A stretch of 20,500 nt of DNA from CAXXOZ01 sp963676435 (GCA_963676435.2 CAXXOZ010000017.1:1-20500); one strand, 5' to 3'; positions 1 to 7,609 are shown, counted from the first letter of the stretch. Notes: a model not told the origin generated them from the letters alone. Numbers and translations: made by a program.

Positions 1-1273
1 TTTTAGCAGGACATTCACCTTTTATATGAGCCTCAAACTCTTCTCTTCTATATTTCAGAGCTGATTCTAAAGACTTACATGCTGATTGTCCTAATCCACA
101 AGCAGAAAGTTTTGTAACATTATTTATTAAATCTTCCAGATTTTCAAGGTCACCTTTTACAGCTTCACCTTTTGATAATTTATTTAAAAGTTCAAGAATT
201 CTAGTTGTTCCTATTCTACATGGTGAACATTTACCACATGATTCATAAACAAAAAACTCCATAACTTTTATATTATATTCTACAAGACATACATCTTCAT
301 CTAGAACAACAAATGCTCCTGAGCCAATTGCAAGTTTATGCTCTTTTAAATCATCCCAGCAATATCTAACATCCAAATGCTCTGGAAAGGCCAATGGACC
401 TGATTGTCCTCCCATATGAATAAATTTAAGTTTTTTATCTTCAACTATTCCGCCACCTAATTCTTGATCAAAAATAATATCATTTAAAGTTATACCATGA
501 CAAACTTCATATACGCCACTATTTTTTACATGTCCAGTCAAAGATACAAGTTTGGAGCCACCATCACTCTTATATCCACAATCCTTAAATGCTTTTCCAT
601 CTTCTGAAAAAACTAAAGAAACACATGCAATTGTTTCTACATTATTTACAAGTGTAGGTTTTTGATATAGACCCACTTCCGCCAGATGAGGTGGCTTAAT
701 TCTAGGTCTAGCAACTTTTGCTTCTATAGAATTAAGAAGAGCTGAATTTTCTCCACATACATAGGCTCCTGCTCCTGAAACAACAGTAATATCATAGTTA
801 AAACCTTTTTTACCTAAAATGTTTTCCCCTAAATAACCTGCAGCTTTTGCACTTTCTATTGCATCCATGAATATATTTCTTATACTTCTGTATTCACCTC
901 TGATATATATAATTCCTCTTTCGGCTTTAAAGAAATATCCTGCAATAATCATACCTTCGATAACTCTGTGAGGAGTATTCATTAATAATTCTCTGTCCTT
1001 AAAGGTCCCTGGTTCTCCTTCATCAGCATTACAAACAATATATTTAGGTTCTTCTTTTATACTATGAAGTTGCTGCCATTTTCTTCCTGCTGGATATGCA
1101 GCCCCGCCTCTACCTAGAAGTTTTGCATCTAGTAATGTTTTAACAATATCATCATCTGACATTTTCATTACATTTTTTATAGCTTTATAGCCACCAATTT
1201 CTTCATAGTCTTTAACTGAAACAGGATCTATTTTGCCTGCTCCCTTTAATAGTAAATTAACTTTTTTAGACAT
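1..1273 (-). CDS. NuoF/HydB-like NADH-binding flavoprotein subunit (partial, runs off left edge)
   Basis: Flavoprotein subunit that oxidises or reduces NAD(P)H through FMN and passes electrons to iron-sulfur clusters. The 424 visible codons start at an ATG (1271-1273) and have no stop before the window edge. Seen: GRGGAAYPAG (residues 54-63) and CNADEGEPGTFKDR (81-94), the NAD/FMN-binding signatures of the NuoF family, and a 4Fe-4S site with Cys346, Cys349, Cys352 and Cys392 (ESCGKCSPCRIGT...CGLGQSA). The visible C-terminal part (AHIKGECPAK) resembles the start of the ferredoxin-like extension of hydrogenase subunit HydB/HndC, which a plain NuoF lacks. There is no N-terminal thioredoxin-like domain, because the upstream gene supplies it. 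The start overlaps the stop of that gene by 8 bp, so the two are probably translationally coupled. Inference: part of a cytoplasmic NAD(P)-linked [FeFe]-hydrogenase or formate dehydrogenase complex. The catalytic subunit would lie to the left, outside the window. Confidence 0.9.
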   Translation of the reverse strand, partial: MSKKVNLLLKGAGKIDPVSVKDYEEIGGYKAIKNVMKMSDDDIVKTLLDAKLLGRGGAAYPAGRKWQQLHSIKEEPKYIVCNADEGEPGTFKDRELLMNTPHRVIEGMIIAGYFFKAERGIIYIRGEYRSIRNIFMDAIESAKAAGYLGENILGKKGFNYDITVVSGAGAYVCGENSALLNSIEAKVARPRIKPPHLAEVGLYQKPTLVNNVETIACVSLVFSEDGKAFKDCGYKSDGGSKLVSLTGHVKNSGVYEVCHGITLNDIIFDQELGGGIVEDKKLKFIHMGGQSGPLAFPEHLDVRYCWDDLKEHKLAIGSGAFVVLDEDVCLVEYNIKVMEFFVYESCGKCSPCRIGTTRILELLNKLSKGEAVKGDLENLEDLINNVTKLSACGLGQSACKSLESALKYRREEFEAHIKGECPAK

Positions 1274-1748
1274 TTAGATTTCCCCCTCTCAGATCTTTGA
1301 TTATTTCTTTTATTTTTTCAGGGGTTAAATGCCCAAATATTTTATCTTTTATTTTAATAATTGGACCTATTTCACACATTCCTACGCATGGTGTATAGTG
1401 AAGAGAAAACATTTTATCTTCACTAGTCTCACCCATTTTGATTCCAAGCTCAGCTTCTAAAATTTCAGCTACCTGTGTAGATTTGTTATAGTAACAAGGT
1501 GCACTATTGCATACTTCAATAACGTATTTGCCACTTGGTTTTGCATGAAGCATAGCATAGAAAGTAAGAATATCATAAATACGCGTAAGTGATATACCAG
1601 TTTCTTTTGCTACCAGTTCAGCTGTCTCCTCATCAATATAACTTTTATCTGACTTATACTGCAAATCAATCAGAATAGCTAGCACGTGCTCGGCATCAGC
1701 TCCCATGGCATGTATAATTTCCAGTTTTTCGTCTTTTGATAATCCCAT
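1266..1748 (-). CDS. NuoE/HydC-like thioredoxin-fold [2Fe-2S] subunit
   Basis: Small electron-transfer subunit of 160 aa, about the usual NuoE length. It has an N-terminal helical region (about residues 1-70) followed by a thioredoxin-like ferredoxin domain. The four expected [2Fe-2S] ligands are present in the family spacing: Cys80-x4-Cys85 (CNSAPC) and Cys121-x3-Cys125 (CVGMC). The ATG at 1748 is preceded by a GAGGGAG ribosome binding site. It starts 31 bp after the pnp stop with no obvious terminator between, and its own stop overlaps the next start by 8 bp. By family knowledge such NuoE-NuoF pairs serve electron-bifurcating or NAD(P)-dependent [FeFe]-hydrogenases in anaerobes. They also occur in formate dehydrogenases, so the partner enzyme is not settled from this window. 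Confidence 0.9.
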   Translation of the reverse strand: MGLSKDEKLEIIHAMGADAEHVLAILIDLQYKSDKSYIDEETAELVAKETGISLTRIYDILTFYAMLHAKPSGKYVIEVCNSAPCYYNKSTQVAEILEAELGIKMGETSEDKMFSLHYTPCVGMCEIGPIIKIKDKIFGHLTPEKIKEIIKDLRGGNLNV

Positions 1749-1779
1749 CTTTTCTCCCTCAAAATCTATTTGTTTTATG

Positions 1780-3867
1780 CTATTTTACGTCTTTCATACT
1801 AAAGCTGATTCTACCCATTTTGTCTTTACCCAGGCATACAACTTTTACAACATCGCCTAATGTAAGAACATCTTCAACTCTATTTACTCTCTCTTTTGAA
1901 ATCTTAGAAATATGAACCATTCCTTCTTTTCCAGGTGCAAACTCTAAAAACGCACCAAATTCTTTTATGCTTATTACTTTTCCTTCAAATACCTGTCCTT
2001 CTTCAAAATCAGTAACAATAGTTTTGATTATTTTAAGGGCTTCATCCATATTTTCTTTTTCAACACCACAAACTGATACAGCACCGTCATCAGTAATGTC
2101 TATTTTAACACCTGTTCTATCAATAATTTCATTAATAACTTTTCCTCTTTGTCCTACAACATCACCAATTTTTGCTGGATCGATCATTATTTGAACAATT
2201 TTCGGTGCATATTTACCTACTTCTGGTCTTGCTGTTTCTATAACAGGATTCATAATATCATGAAGTATATATGTTCTTGCTTCTTTAGTCTTTCTAATTG
2301 CTTCCTCTATAACAGGTTTTGTAAGACCATGAATTTTAATATCCATCTGGATAGCAGTAATTCCTTCATCTGTTCCAGCAACTTTAAAGTCCATGTCTCC
2401 AAAGAAATCTTCAAGTCCCTGAATATCTGTTAATACAAGATAATCATCGTCTGAATCTCCTGTCACAAGTCCTGTAGAAATACCTGCAACTGGTCTTTTT
2501 ATAGGAACACCTGCAGCCATAAGTGATAATGAAGAAGCACATACACTTGCCTGTGAAGTTGAACCATTTGATTCAAAAGTTTCTGAAACAGTTCTTATTG
2601 CGTAAGGGAATACTGATTCTTCTGGTAAAACAGGTATCAATGCTTTTTCTGCTAGAGCTCCATGTCCAATTTCTCTTCTTCCTGGTCCTCTAGAAGGTCT
2701 AGTTTCTCCAACTGAATATGAAGGGAAATTATAATGGTGCATATATCTTTTTGAGGTTTCTGCATCATCAAGTCCATCAACTCTTTGTGCTTCTGACAAA
2801 GGAGCAAGTGTTGTTACTGTACAAATCTGTGTTTGTCCTCTTGTAAACATACCTGATCCATGTACCCTTGGTAAAAGGTCTACTTCTGCAATAAGTTTTC
2901 TTATTTCGTCAATTTTTCTTCCATCTGGTCTTTTCTTATCTTTTAATATCATTTTTCTGACTGTTTTCTTTTGATATTTGTAAATAGCTTCATCAATATA
3001 TGAAACCCAGTCTGGATTTTCTTCAGTGAATTTTTCTTCAAGAAGATCTTTTATCTCTCTTATGTTTTCATCTCTAAGCTGTTTTTCATCTGTAAACACA
3101 GCTTCTTCCATTTTTTCTGGTGGTACAATTTTCATTATTTCTGCTGTAACCTCTTCAGGTATAACACAGCTTGTATATGAATGTTTTTCTTTTCCACATT
3201 CTTCTACGATTTTTTCAATGAATTTTATTATTTCACCATTTAAATCATGTGCAGCAAATATCGCTTCTAACATCTTATCTTCTTTAACTTCATTTGCCCC
3301 TGCTTCTATCATGATTACTTTTTCTTTTGAAGAAGCAACTGTTAGTTCAAGATCAGAAGCCGCTTTTTGTTCAGCAGTTGGATTAAATACAAGCTCTCCA
3401 TCAACCAAACCTACCATTGTAGCTGCTATTGGTCCCGCGAAAGGAATATCTGAAATTGCTGTAGCAATAGCTGATCCTAACATAGCAGTAACTTCAGGTG
3501 CACAATCCTGATCAACTGACATTACAAGGTTATTTAATGTAACATCATTTCTGTAATCACCTGGGAATAAAGGTCTCATTGGACGGTCTATTACCCTAGA
3601 TGTTAAAATTGCATTTTCAGAAGGTCTTGCTTCTCTTTTATTGAATCCTCCTGGTATTTTCCCTACTGAATATAATTTTTCTTCATATTCAACACTTAAT
3701 GGGAAAAAATCGATTCCTTCCCTTGGCTTTTCTGAAGCTGTTGCAGTTGACAATACAACCGTATCACCATAGTGCATAAAAACTGAACCATTTGCCTGTG
3801 CTGCAACCCTTCCTACATCTACTGTAAGAGTTCTTCCTGCTAGCTCCATACTATAACTTTTGTACAT
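1780..3867 (-). CDS. pnp: Polyribonucleotide nucleotidyltransferase (PNPase)
   Basis: Phosphorolytic 3'-to-5' exoribonuclease, trimeric in the family, acting in mRNA decay and RNA quality control. The 695 aa show the full arrangement: a first RNase PH-like domain (about 1-225), a helical linker, a second RNase PH domain (about 310-550, including TRGQTQ and the SNGSTSQASVCASSL stretch), a KH domain (about 560-623, with GQRG at 572-575 in the GxxG loop) and an S1 domain (624-695). The protein ends right after S1, with no long C-terminal tail. The ATG at 3867 has an AAGGAGG site. It follows rpsO, as in many bacteria, and the gap between them carries two strong hairpins suited to post-transcriptional control of pnp. 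Confidence 0.98.
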   Translation of the reverse strand: MYKSYSMELAGRTLTVDVGRVAAQANGSVFMHYGDTVVLSTATASEKPREGIDFFPLSVEYEEKLYSVGKIPGGFNKREARPSENAILTSRVIDRPMRPLFPGDYRNDVTLNNLVMSVDQDCAPEVTAMLGSAIATAISDIPFAGPIAATMVGLVDGELVFNPTAEQKAASDLELTVASSKEKVIMIEAGANEVKEDKMLEAIFAAHDLNGEIIKFIEKIVEECGKEKHSYTSCVIPEEVTAEIMKIVPPEKMEEAVFTDEKQLRDENIREIKDLLEEKFTEENPDWVSYIDEAIYKYQKKTVRKMILKDKKRPDGRKIDEIRKLIAEVDLLPRVHGSGMFTRGQTQICTVTTLAPLSEAQRVDGLDDAETSKRYMHHYNFPSYSVGETRPSRGPGRREIGHGALAEKALIPVLPEESVFPYAIRTVSETFESNGSTSQASVCASSLSLMAAGVPIKRPVAGISTGLVTGDSDDDYLVLTDIQGLEDFFGDMDFKVAGTDEGITAIQMDIKIHGLTKPVIEEAIRKTKEARTYILHDIMNPVIETARPEVGKYAPKIVQIMIDPAKIGDVVGQRGKVINEIIDRTGVKIDITDDGAVSVCGVEKENMDEALKIIKTIVTDFEEGQVFEGKVISIKEFGAFLEFAPGKEGMVHISKISKERVNRVEDVLTLGDVVKVVCLGKDKMGRISFSMKDVK

Positions 3868-3888
3868 TTAAGTACCTCCTTATTTTTG

Positions 3889-3966
3889 AACAGAAGATAC
3901 CGAAACAACTGAAAAATCTATGAATATTCATAAACTTTTCAGTAGTCTCGGAATGGTTCTTCTGTT
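3889..3966 (-). promoter_or_regulatory. Long nested hairpin in the pnp 5' leader
   Basis: Nested inverted repeats share one centre. The outer arms are AACAGAAGA (3889-3897) and TCTTCTGTT (3958-3966), a 9-bp match. Inside these are CCGA/TCGG, then ACTGAAAA (3908-3915) with TTTTCAGT (3936-3943). A self-complementary TATGAATATTCATA lies at the tip. The whole can fold into one extended 78-nt hairpin ending about 20 nt before the pnp start codon. In E. coli the pnp leader forms a long stem-loop that RNase III cuts and PNPase then uses to repress its own translation. The position and shape here suggest an analogous device, which is inference. Confidence 0.7.
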
Positions 3967-3979
3967 ATTATTATATAAC

Positions 3980-4009
3980 AATAGACTTAACGGATTCGTC
4001 AAGTCTATT
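3980..4009 (-). promoter_or_regulatory. Hairpin just downstream of rpsO (attenuator or processing site)
   Basis: In the minus-strand RNA this is AAUAGACUUGACG, AAUC, CGUUAAGUCUAUU: a 13-bp stem with one G-U pair and a 4-nt loop, 15 nt after the rpsO stop. It is fully paired only as minus-strand RNA, because the G-U pair becomes an A-C mismatch on the other strand. That argues for a function in the rpsO-pnp transcript. The following bases (GUUAUAUAAU) are AU-rich but not a clean U-tract, so it is a weak terminator at best. It could instead be a 3' stabiliser of rpsO mRNA or an RNase III site. The overlapping TATAAT could be a -10 element, but I see no well-spaced -35. Confidence 0.6.
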
Positions 4010-4024
4010 AATTATCAACAAATA

Positions 4025-4291
4025 TTATTTTCTGATTCCTAAACGTTCAATCAGCTGACGGTATCCTTCAAGGTCTGTTTTCTTTAAGTAGTCAAGCAAC
4101 CCTCTTCTATGACCAACAAGCTTAAGAAGTCCTCTTCTTGAATGATGATCTTTTTTGTGGATTTTTAGATGCTCAGTTAACTCTGTAATCCTTGCACTTA
4201 AAATTGCAATCTGTACTTCTGGTGAACCAGTATCTTCTGGTGTTCTACCAAACTCTTTGATGATTTCCGCTTTTTTTTCTTTTGCTATCAT
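4025..4291 (-). CDS. rpsO: 30S ribosomal protein S15
   Basis: S15, 88 aa, a primary 16S rRNA-binding protein that helps organise the central domain of the 30S subunit. The length and sequence are typical (GSPEVQIAILSARITELTEHLK, HKKDHHSRRGLLKLVGHRRGLLDYL). The ATG at 4291 follows AAGGAGG. The gene has its own promoter and a structured leader of about 80 nt, and is followed by pnp. The nearest upstream native gene is glnB, now separated from it by three IS copies. Confidence 0.98.
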   Translation of the reverse strand: MIAKEKKAEIIKEFGRTPEDTGSPEVQIAILSARITELTEHLKIHKKDHHSRRGLLKLVGHRRGLLDYLKKTDLEGYRQLIERLGIRK

Positions 4292-4328
4292 ATTGTATCC
4301 TCCTTGTTTTAAAACGCCATTTGCTTCA

Positions 4329-4357
4329 GAATCGGGTCGGAGATTCCACGGTTCCGA
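4329..4357 (-). promoter_or_regulatory. Structured rpsO leader, candidate S15 autoregulatory site
   Basis: The rpsO 5' untranslated region contains TCGGA/TCCGA (arms at 4337-4341 and 4353-4357) and, overlapping it, GAATC/GATTC (arms at 4342-4346 and 4329-4333). These two stems compete, so the leader can form alternative folds upstream of the ribosome binding site. In several bacteria S15 binds structured leaders to repress its own synthesis. I infer the same possibility here but cannot match it to a named S15-leader class. Confidence 0.4.
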
Positions 4358-4380
4358 GTAAAGGCTAAATTACATCAAGT

Positions 4381-4409
4381 AGTATAACATATGTAAAAAA
4401 CTTTGTCTA
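4381..4409 (-). promoter_or_regulatory. Sigma-A-type promoter for rpsO-pnp
   Basis: On the minus strand there is a -35 box TAGACA (4404-4409, 5 of 6 matches), a 17-bp spacer, and a -10 box TATACT (4381-4386, 5 of 6 matches). The predicted start lies near 4374, giving a leader of about 80 nt before rpsO. The first IS copy begins 13 bp upstream of the -35, so the promoter is intact, but its upstream context has been replaced by IS DNA. Confidence 0.75.
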
Positions 4410-4412
4410 CCC

Positions 4413-4421
4413 TACTTTACT
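4413..4421. repeat. Left target-site repeat of the IS array
   Basis: TACTTTACT here recurs at 9207-9215 directly after the last IS copy. Its first seven bases (TACTTTA) also form the spacer between copies at 6013-6019 and 7610-7616. It is best read as the target-site duplication of the original insertion. The left boundary is followed by T and then the IS end. Relative to the internal junctions it has three extra bases (CTT). Confidence 0.7.
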
Positions 4422-4504
4422 TCTTGAGTTTCCGTGTTTTTATCCACAGAGCTCCGATTCCATCATATTCGTTATAAACAACTTTATGAAAATGTCCAAA
4501 ACAT

Positions 4505-4524
4505 AAGGAATCTCATTCCTTTTT
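4505..4524 (+). terminator. Hairpin with T-run inside the IS left end (also at 6102-6121 and 7699-7718)
   Basis: AAGGAAT (4505-4511), CTC loop, ATTCCTT (4515-4521), then TTT: a 7-bp perfect stem followed by a short T-run, about 60 bp upstream of the transposase start. It looks like a weak terminator that would stop transcription entering the element from outside. IS elements commonly guard transposase this way. The same site sits at +1597 and +3194 in copies 2 and 3. Confidence 0.5.
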
Positions 4525-4570
4525 GATGTAAAATTAAGCTACCAAACAAAAAAGTTACTAAACAAAAAGA

Positions 4571-4582
4571 AAGGGATCCCTT
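4571..4582 (+). promoter_or_regulatory. Palindrome covering the transposase ribosome binding site (all three copies)
   Basis: AAGGGATCCCTT is a perfect 12-bp palindrome that ends at the base before the transposase ATG and contains the only Shine-Dalgarno-like sequence (AAAGGGA). Intramolecular pairing would need a very tight loop, but pairing with other RNA or with a longer fold could hide the site. Its position suggests limited translation. Copies also lie at 6168-6179 and 7765-7776. Confidence 0.45.
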
Positions 4583-5836
4583 ATGGCTAATTTTACATCA
4601 AATACTTATACTTTGAAACGAAAAATTTTAACTTTTACAAACAAAATTTCAAAACAGCTTCCTAAACCTGATAAAAAGTTTACTGCCGATATCACTTATG
4701 GCATGTTGGCTTCAGGCAGTTGTCTTTTAACAGATGTTTCTGACCAACTTCATGAATCAACAAAAAAGATTAACACGGTGGATCGTCTATCTCATCATCT
4801 TGAAAATGGAACGCCTCTTAAATCGGCTGCTTCTTACTTGCGGACAATTAAAAAATGGGTGCCTGATGAACCTGTTATCTACATTGATGATAGTGATGTT
4901 ATTAAACCTAGTGGTCACAAATTCGAAGCTCTTGGTATTGTTAGAGATGGTTCTGCAAGTACATCAACTAAAAACATTTATAAAAAAGGCTATCATGTAA
5001 CCGAGGCCTGTGTCCTTACTACCAGCAATCATCCAGTTAGCATATTTTCTCGTATTCATTCTTCTTCCGAAAAAAATTACAAATCAGCAAACACTATAAC
5101 TTTTCATGCAATGGAACAAGGTGCTTCCATTTTTGGCAAAGCCACATTTGCTATGGATCGTGGCTATGACGACAACAAGATGTTTCTTAAATTAGATGAA
5201 CTAAAACAAGATTATGTTATTCGTCTCAAGTCTAACAGAAAACTTCTTTATCACAATAAATGGACAACAGCAACAGAACTTAGAAATCGTCGTAAAGGCA
5301 AGGTGAAAACTAATGTTTTCTATAAAGGCAAAGACCATGAAGCTTATCTTTCGCATATTAAAGTACAAATCACTGCTTCCAGAAAAGATATATATCTTAT
5401 TCTGGTGTATGGTATTACTGAACATCCAATGATGCTTGCTACTAACAAAGAAATAAAGTCTAAAGATGATGTGATAAAAGTAGCAAGAACTTATTTTTCA
5501 CGCTGGAAAATCGAAGAATATTTCCGCTGTAAAAAGCAAATGTTCCAGTTTGAAAACTTTCGTGTGCGTAAGCTGAAAGCCATTAACGCACTTAACTTTT
5601 ATATCTCCTTATGTATGGCATTTCTTGCAATGATTTCTATGGAATCAGAAACAAATGCTCTTAAGGTACAGATTATAAAAACAGCAGATCCAATCAAGCA
5701 AAAAGTGTTTTTCTGCTATTATCGATTAGCAAAAGGAATCACTGGCATACTTTCATATGCAAAAATAGGTGTCCGGCTTTGGTTTCGAACGAAACGTCCG
5801 AAGTACTATCAACTTAGCCTAAAGTTAGTTGCATAA
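4583..5836 (+). CDS. IS4-family DDE transposase, copy 1
   Basis: Cut-and-paste transposase of 417 aa. Seen: the first catalytic Asp in YIDDSD (residue 102), the second in FAMDRGYD (Asp192), and the IS4 signature Y-x2-R-x3-E-x6-K at Tyr304, Arg307, Glu311 and Lys318 (YFSRWKIEEYFRCKK). A long beta-strand insertion between Asp192 and Glu311 (about 210-290) is usual in this superfamily. The N-terminal basic region (10-35) probably binds the inverted repeats. The frame is intact and all catalytic residues are present, so the protein should be active. The start is the ATG following the AAGGGATCCCTT palindrome. The exact IS4 subgroup cannot be assigned without a database comparison. Confidence 0.95.
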   Translation: MANFTSNTYTLKRKILTFTNKISKQLPKPDKKFTADITYGMLASGSCLLTDVSDQLHESTKKINTVDRLSHHLENGTPLKSAASYLRTIKKWVPDEPVIYIDDSDVIKPSGHKFEALGIVRDGSASTSTKNIYKKGYHVTEACVLTTSNHPVSIFSRIHSSSEKNYKSANTITFHAMEQGASIFGKATFAMDRGYDDNKMFLKLDELKQDYVIRLKSNRKLLYHNKWTTATELRNRRKGKVKTNVFYKGKDHEAYLSHIKVQITASRKDIYLILVYGITEHPMMLATNKEIKSKDDVIKVARTYFSRWKIEEYFRCKKQMFQFENFRVRKLKAINALNFYISLCMAFLAMISMESETNALKVQIIKTADPIKQKVFFCYYRLAKGITGILSYAKIGVRLWFRTKRPKYYQLSLKLVA

Positions 5837-5998
5837 ACATACTTGTGCCCTTTGGGTATAAAGAATATTTCTTTAAAAAGTCCGGTTAATAATGGGGCTT
5901 ATTCAATTACTTCTACTCGGTTGTGCTGTCATTCGATATCTTCAAAAATCAGCTGGATTGACACTTTGAGAAGATATATTCATTCTAGAATTACATTT

Positions 5999-6038
5999 CA
6001 CGGAAACTCAAGTACTTTACTTGAGTTTCCGTGTTTTT
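5999..6038 (+). terminator. Terminator created at the junction of IS copies 1 and 2
   Basis: The abutting inverted repeats of two IS copies form CACGGAAACTCAAG (5999-6012), loop TACTTTA (6013-6019), CTTGAGTTTCCGTG (6020-6033), then TTTTT (6034-6038). This is a perfect 14-bp stem with a 7-nt loop and a U-tract, an intrinsic terminator for plus-strand transcripts. It exists only where two copies meet. On the minus strand the stem is followed by A residues, so it would not act on native transcripts. Confidence 0.65.
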
Positions 6039-7609
6039 ATCCACAGAGCTCCGATTCCATCATATTCGTTATAAACAACTTTATGAAAATGTCCAAAACA
6101 TAAGGAATCTCATTCCTTTTTGATGTAAAATTAAGCTACCAAACAAAAAAGTTACTAAACAAAAAGAAAGGGATCCCTTATGGCTAATTTTACATCAAAT
6201 ACTTATACTTTGAAACGAAAAATTTTAACTTTTACAAACAAAATTTCAAAACAGCTTCCTAAACCTGATAAAAAGTTTACTGCCGATATCACTTATGGCA
6301 TGTTGGCTTCAGGCAGTTGTCTTTTAACAGATGTTTCTGACCAACTTCATGAATCAACAAAAAAGATTAACACGGTGGATCGTCTATCTCATCATCTTGA
6401 AAATGGAACGCCTCTTAAATCGGCTGCTTCTTACTTGCGGACAATTAAAAAATGGGTGCCTGATGAACCTGTTATCTACATTGATGATAGTGATGTTATT
6501 AAACCTAGTGGTCACAAATTCGAAGCTCTTGGTATTGTTAGAGATGGTTCTGCAAGTACATCAACTAAAAACATTTATAAAAAAGGCTATCATGTAACCG
6601 AGGCCTGTGTCCTTACTACCAGCAATCATCCAGTTAGCATATTTTCTCGTATTCATTCTTCTTCCGAAAAAAATTACAAATCAGCAAACACTATAACTTT
6701 TCATGCAATGGAACAAGGTGCTTCCATTTTTGGCAAAGCCACATTTGCTATGGATCGTGGCTATGACGACAACAAGATGTTTCTTAAATTAGATGAACTA
6801 AAACAAGATTATGTTATTCGTCTCAAGTCTAACAGAAAACTTCTTTATCACAATAAATGGACAACAGCAACAGAACTTAGAAATCGTCGTAAAGGCAAGG
6901 TGAAAACTAATGTTTTCTATAAAGGCAAAGACCATGAAGCTTATCTTTCGCATATTAAAGTACAAATCACTGCTTCCAGAAAAGATATATATCTTATTCT
7001 GGTGTATGGTATTACTGAACATCCAATGATGCTTGCTACTAACAAAGAAATAAAGTCTAAAGATGATGTGATAAAAGTAGCAAGAACTTATTTTTCACGC
7101 TGGAAAATCGAAGAATATTTCCGCTGTAAAAAGCAAATGTTCCAGTTTGAAAACTTTCGTGTGCGTAAGCTGAAAGCCATTAACGCACTTAACTTTTATA
7201 TCTCCTTATGTATGGCATTTCTTGCAATGATTTCTATGGAATCAGAAACAAATGCTCTTAAGGTACAGATTATAAAAACAGCAGATCCAATCAAGCAAAA
7301 AGTGTTTTTCTGCTATTATCGATTAGCAAAAGGAATCACTGGCATACTTTCATATGCAAAAATAGGTGTCCGGCTTTGGTTTCGAACGAAACGTCCGAAG
7401 TACTATCAACTTAGCCTAAAGTTAGTTGCATAAACATACTTGTGCCCTTTGGGTATAAAGAATATTTCTTTAAAAAGTCCGGTTAATAATGGGGCTTATT
7501 CAATTACTTCTACTCGGTTGTGCTGTCATTCGATATCTTCAAAAATCAGCTGGATTGACACTTTGAGAAGATATATTCATTCTAGAATTACATTTCACGG
7601 AAACTCAAG
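6020..7609 (+). mobile_element. IS4-family insertion sequence, copy 2 of 3
   Basis: The middle copy of the array, 1,590 bp, same 14-bp inverted repeats and same orientation as copy 1. It is separated from each neighbour by the 7-bp spacer TACTTTA, giving an exact 1,597-bp period. Comparing lines by eye I found no difference from copy 1. The 160-bp left and 176-bp right ends are noncoding. The short frame crossing the junction (from 5843) is not a credible gene. Confidence 0.93.
6180..7433 (+). CDS. IS4-family DDE transposase, copy 2
   Basis: 417 aa, identical in protein sequence to the copy at 4583-5836, with the same catalytic Asp102, Asp192, Glu311 and YREK signature. The start and the palindromic ribosome-binding region are also the same. 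Lying inside the array, this copy is insulated on its left by the junction hairpin at 5999-6038. Confidence 0.95.
   Translation: MANFTSNTYTLKRKILTFTNKISKQLPKPDKKFTADITYGMLASGSCLLTDVSDQLHESTKKINTVDRLSHHLENGTPLKSAASYLRTIKKWVPDEPVIYIDDSDVIKPSGHKFEALGIVRDGSASTSTKNIYKKGYHVTEACVLTTSNHPVSIFSRIHSSSEKNYKSANTITFHAMEQGASIFGKATFAMDRGYDDNKMFLKLDELKQDYVIRLKSNRKLLYHNKWTTATELRNRRKGKVKTNVFYKGKDHEAYLSHIKVQITASRKDIYLILVYGITEHPMMLATNKEIKSKDDVIKVARTYFSRWKIEEYFRCKKQMFQFENFRVRKLKAINALNFYISLCMAFLAMISMESETNALKVQIIKTADPIKQKVFFCYYRLAKGITGILSYAKIGVRLWFRTKRPKYYQLSLKLVA

Larger units (their letters stand above)
4423..6012 (+). mobile_element. IS4-family insertion sequence, copy 1 of 3
   Basis: A 1,590-bp element bounded by 14-bp perfect inverted repeats, CTTGAGTTTCCGTG at the left and its complement CACGGAAACTCAAG at the right. 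It carries one transposase gene (4583-5836), a noncoding left part of 160 bp and a noncoding right part of 176 bp. In the right part I see no gene, only an isolated TTGACA facing outward without a well-placed -10. It lies between the rpsO promoter and the glnB 3' end, in opposite orientation to all native genes. By eye it matches the other two copies. Confidence 0.93.

Noticed and set aside
3026..3511. Long plus-strand open frame opposite pnp
   Set aside because: It is the antisense shadow of the conserved PNPase gene, with no ribosome binding site or recognisable protein.
3966..3995. Internal pnp promoter using TATAAT after the rpsO hairpin
   Set aside because: The nearest TTGACG is 21 bp away and lies within the hairpin stem; the spacing is too long for a confident call.
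5960..6012. Outward promoter at the IS right end (TTGACA followed by AT-rich DNA)
   Set aside because: No -10 box lies at a suitable distance within the IS or across the junction; at most it is an isolated -35.
5843..6103. Open frame of 86 codons across each IS-IS junction (also at 7440-7700 and a longer variant at 9037-9375)
   Set aside because: It crosses inverted repeats and spacer, has no family resemblance or ribosome binding site, and its third version simply runs into the antisense of glnB.
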